The notes under the pieces are model-generated. The model saw nothing but the letters and a program-made list of their open reading frames with translations, was not told the DNA's origin and did not search any database. A stretch of DNA of 5,124 nucleotides from Campylobacterales bacterium (GTDB taxonomy: Bacteria > Campylobacterota > Campylobacteria > Campylobacterales > QNZT01), in NCBI GenBank assembly GCA_027080605.1, contig JALWRO010000184.1, forward strand, positions 1 to 5,124, written 5' to 3'. Shown here in pieces: positions 4,826 through 5,124 of this stretch; positions within the stretch are counted from its first letter, which is position 1, and each line of letters starts with the position of its first letter. The position numbers were made by a program, and so were the translations under genes.

Positions 4826-5124
4826 ATGGTACTTTCAACTCCGCTTAAAAGCAATGCAATCAAAATCCTGCTTCTGGGAAGCGGCGAGCTGGGCAAAGAG
4901 GTAGCGATCGAAGCGAACCGTCTGGGTGTCGAAGTGGTTGCGGTAGATGCGTATGAAAATGCACCGGCACATCTGGTCGCAAACCGTCACCATGTGATCG
5001 ACATGAAGAACAAAGAGGAAGTACAGGAAGTGATTCGCAGGGAAAAACCCGATTTTATTCTGCCGGAGGTCGAGGCGATCAGTATCGATGCCCTTTTTGA
5101 AGCGGAAAAAGAGGGGTTTCATGT
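4826..5124 (+). CDS. purT: Formate-dependent phosphoribosylglycinamide formyltransferase, N-terminal part
   Basis: The first 99 residues are present and the gene runs off the right edge; the full family length is about 390. PurT is a cytoplasmic ATP-grasp enzyme of purine synthesis that uses formate and ATP to formylate glycinamide ribonucleotide (GAR). The visible part is the N-terminal pre-ATP-grasp domain: KILLLGSGELGKEVAIEANR (13-32) is the nucleotide-fold loop, VVAVDAYENAPAH (37-49) follows, and PDFILPEVEAISIDAL (75-90) closes it. By alignment with E. coli PurT from memory, the GAR-contacting residues Glu22, Leu23 and Glu82 correspond to Glu21, Leu22 and Glu81 here, all conserved. The start is supported by TGAGGAA six bases upstream and by the match at the N-terminus (MVLSTPLKSNA against E. 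coli MTLLGTALRPAA). This identification is secure. Confidence 0.96.
   Translation, partial: MVLSTPLKSNAIKILLLGSGELGKEVAIEANRLGVEVVAVDAYENAPAHLVANRHHVIDMKNKEEVQEVIRREKPDFILPEVEAISIDALFEAEKEGFH

Overview
The window looks like chromosomal DNA from a Campylobacterota (former Epsilonproteobacteria) of the sulfur-oxidising Sulfurovum/Sulfurimonas type. The evidence is a YebC protein that starts with the MGRAFEYRR... form I remember from Helicobacter and relatives, extended -10 promoters of the TTTGCTATAAT kind, AT-rich intergenic DNA, and exported proteins whose leaders end in LFA or LFG. The genus is an inference.

Layout, left to right. Positions 2-406 (+) hold the 3' end of an unrecognised gene, followed by a hairpin terminator. 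A 175-base AT-rich gap carries a perfect inverted repeat upstream of a small exported protein of unknown function (582-932, +). The 97-base gap between this gene and the convergent yebC contains a strongly folded, REP-like element (936-1014). On the minus strand follow yebC (1030-1740) and, upstream of it, an exported seven-repeat beta-propeller protein (1794-2957). Next is a minus-strand operon: an exported rhodanese (3530-4219) and a four-helix membrane protein ending in a CxxC (3062-3520), with the second ribosome binding site overlapping the first stop codon. Then comes a small CopD-like membrane protein (minus) that appears to start at a non-AUG codon near 4706, and finally the 5' end of purT (4826 to the right edge, +), transcribed divergently.

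Functionally, the window mixes housekeeping genes (purT for purine synthesis, yebC for translation) with cell-envelope genes. Three proteins have Sec-type signal peptides and two are polytopic membrane proteins. The most coherent unit is the rhodanese/membrane-protein pair, which suggests a periplasmic sulfur or thiol function. I see no CRISPR array, tRNA, rRNA, transposase or phage gene. The points most worth checking are the probable non-AUG start of the CopD-like gene, the folded element at 936-1014, the complete seven-bladed propeller, and the rhodanese/CxxC pair.
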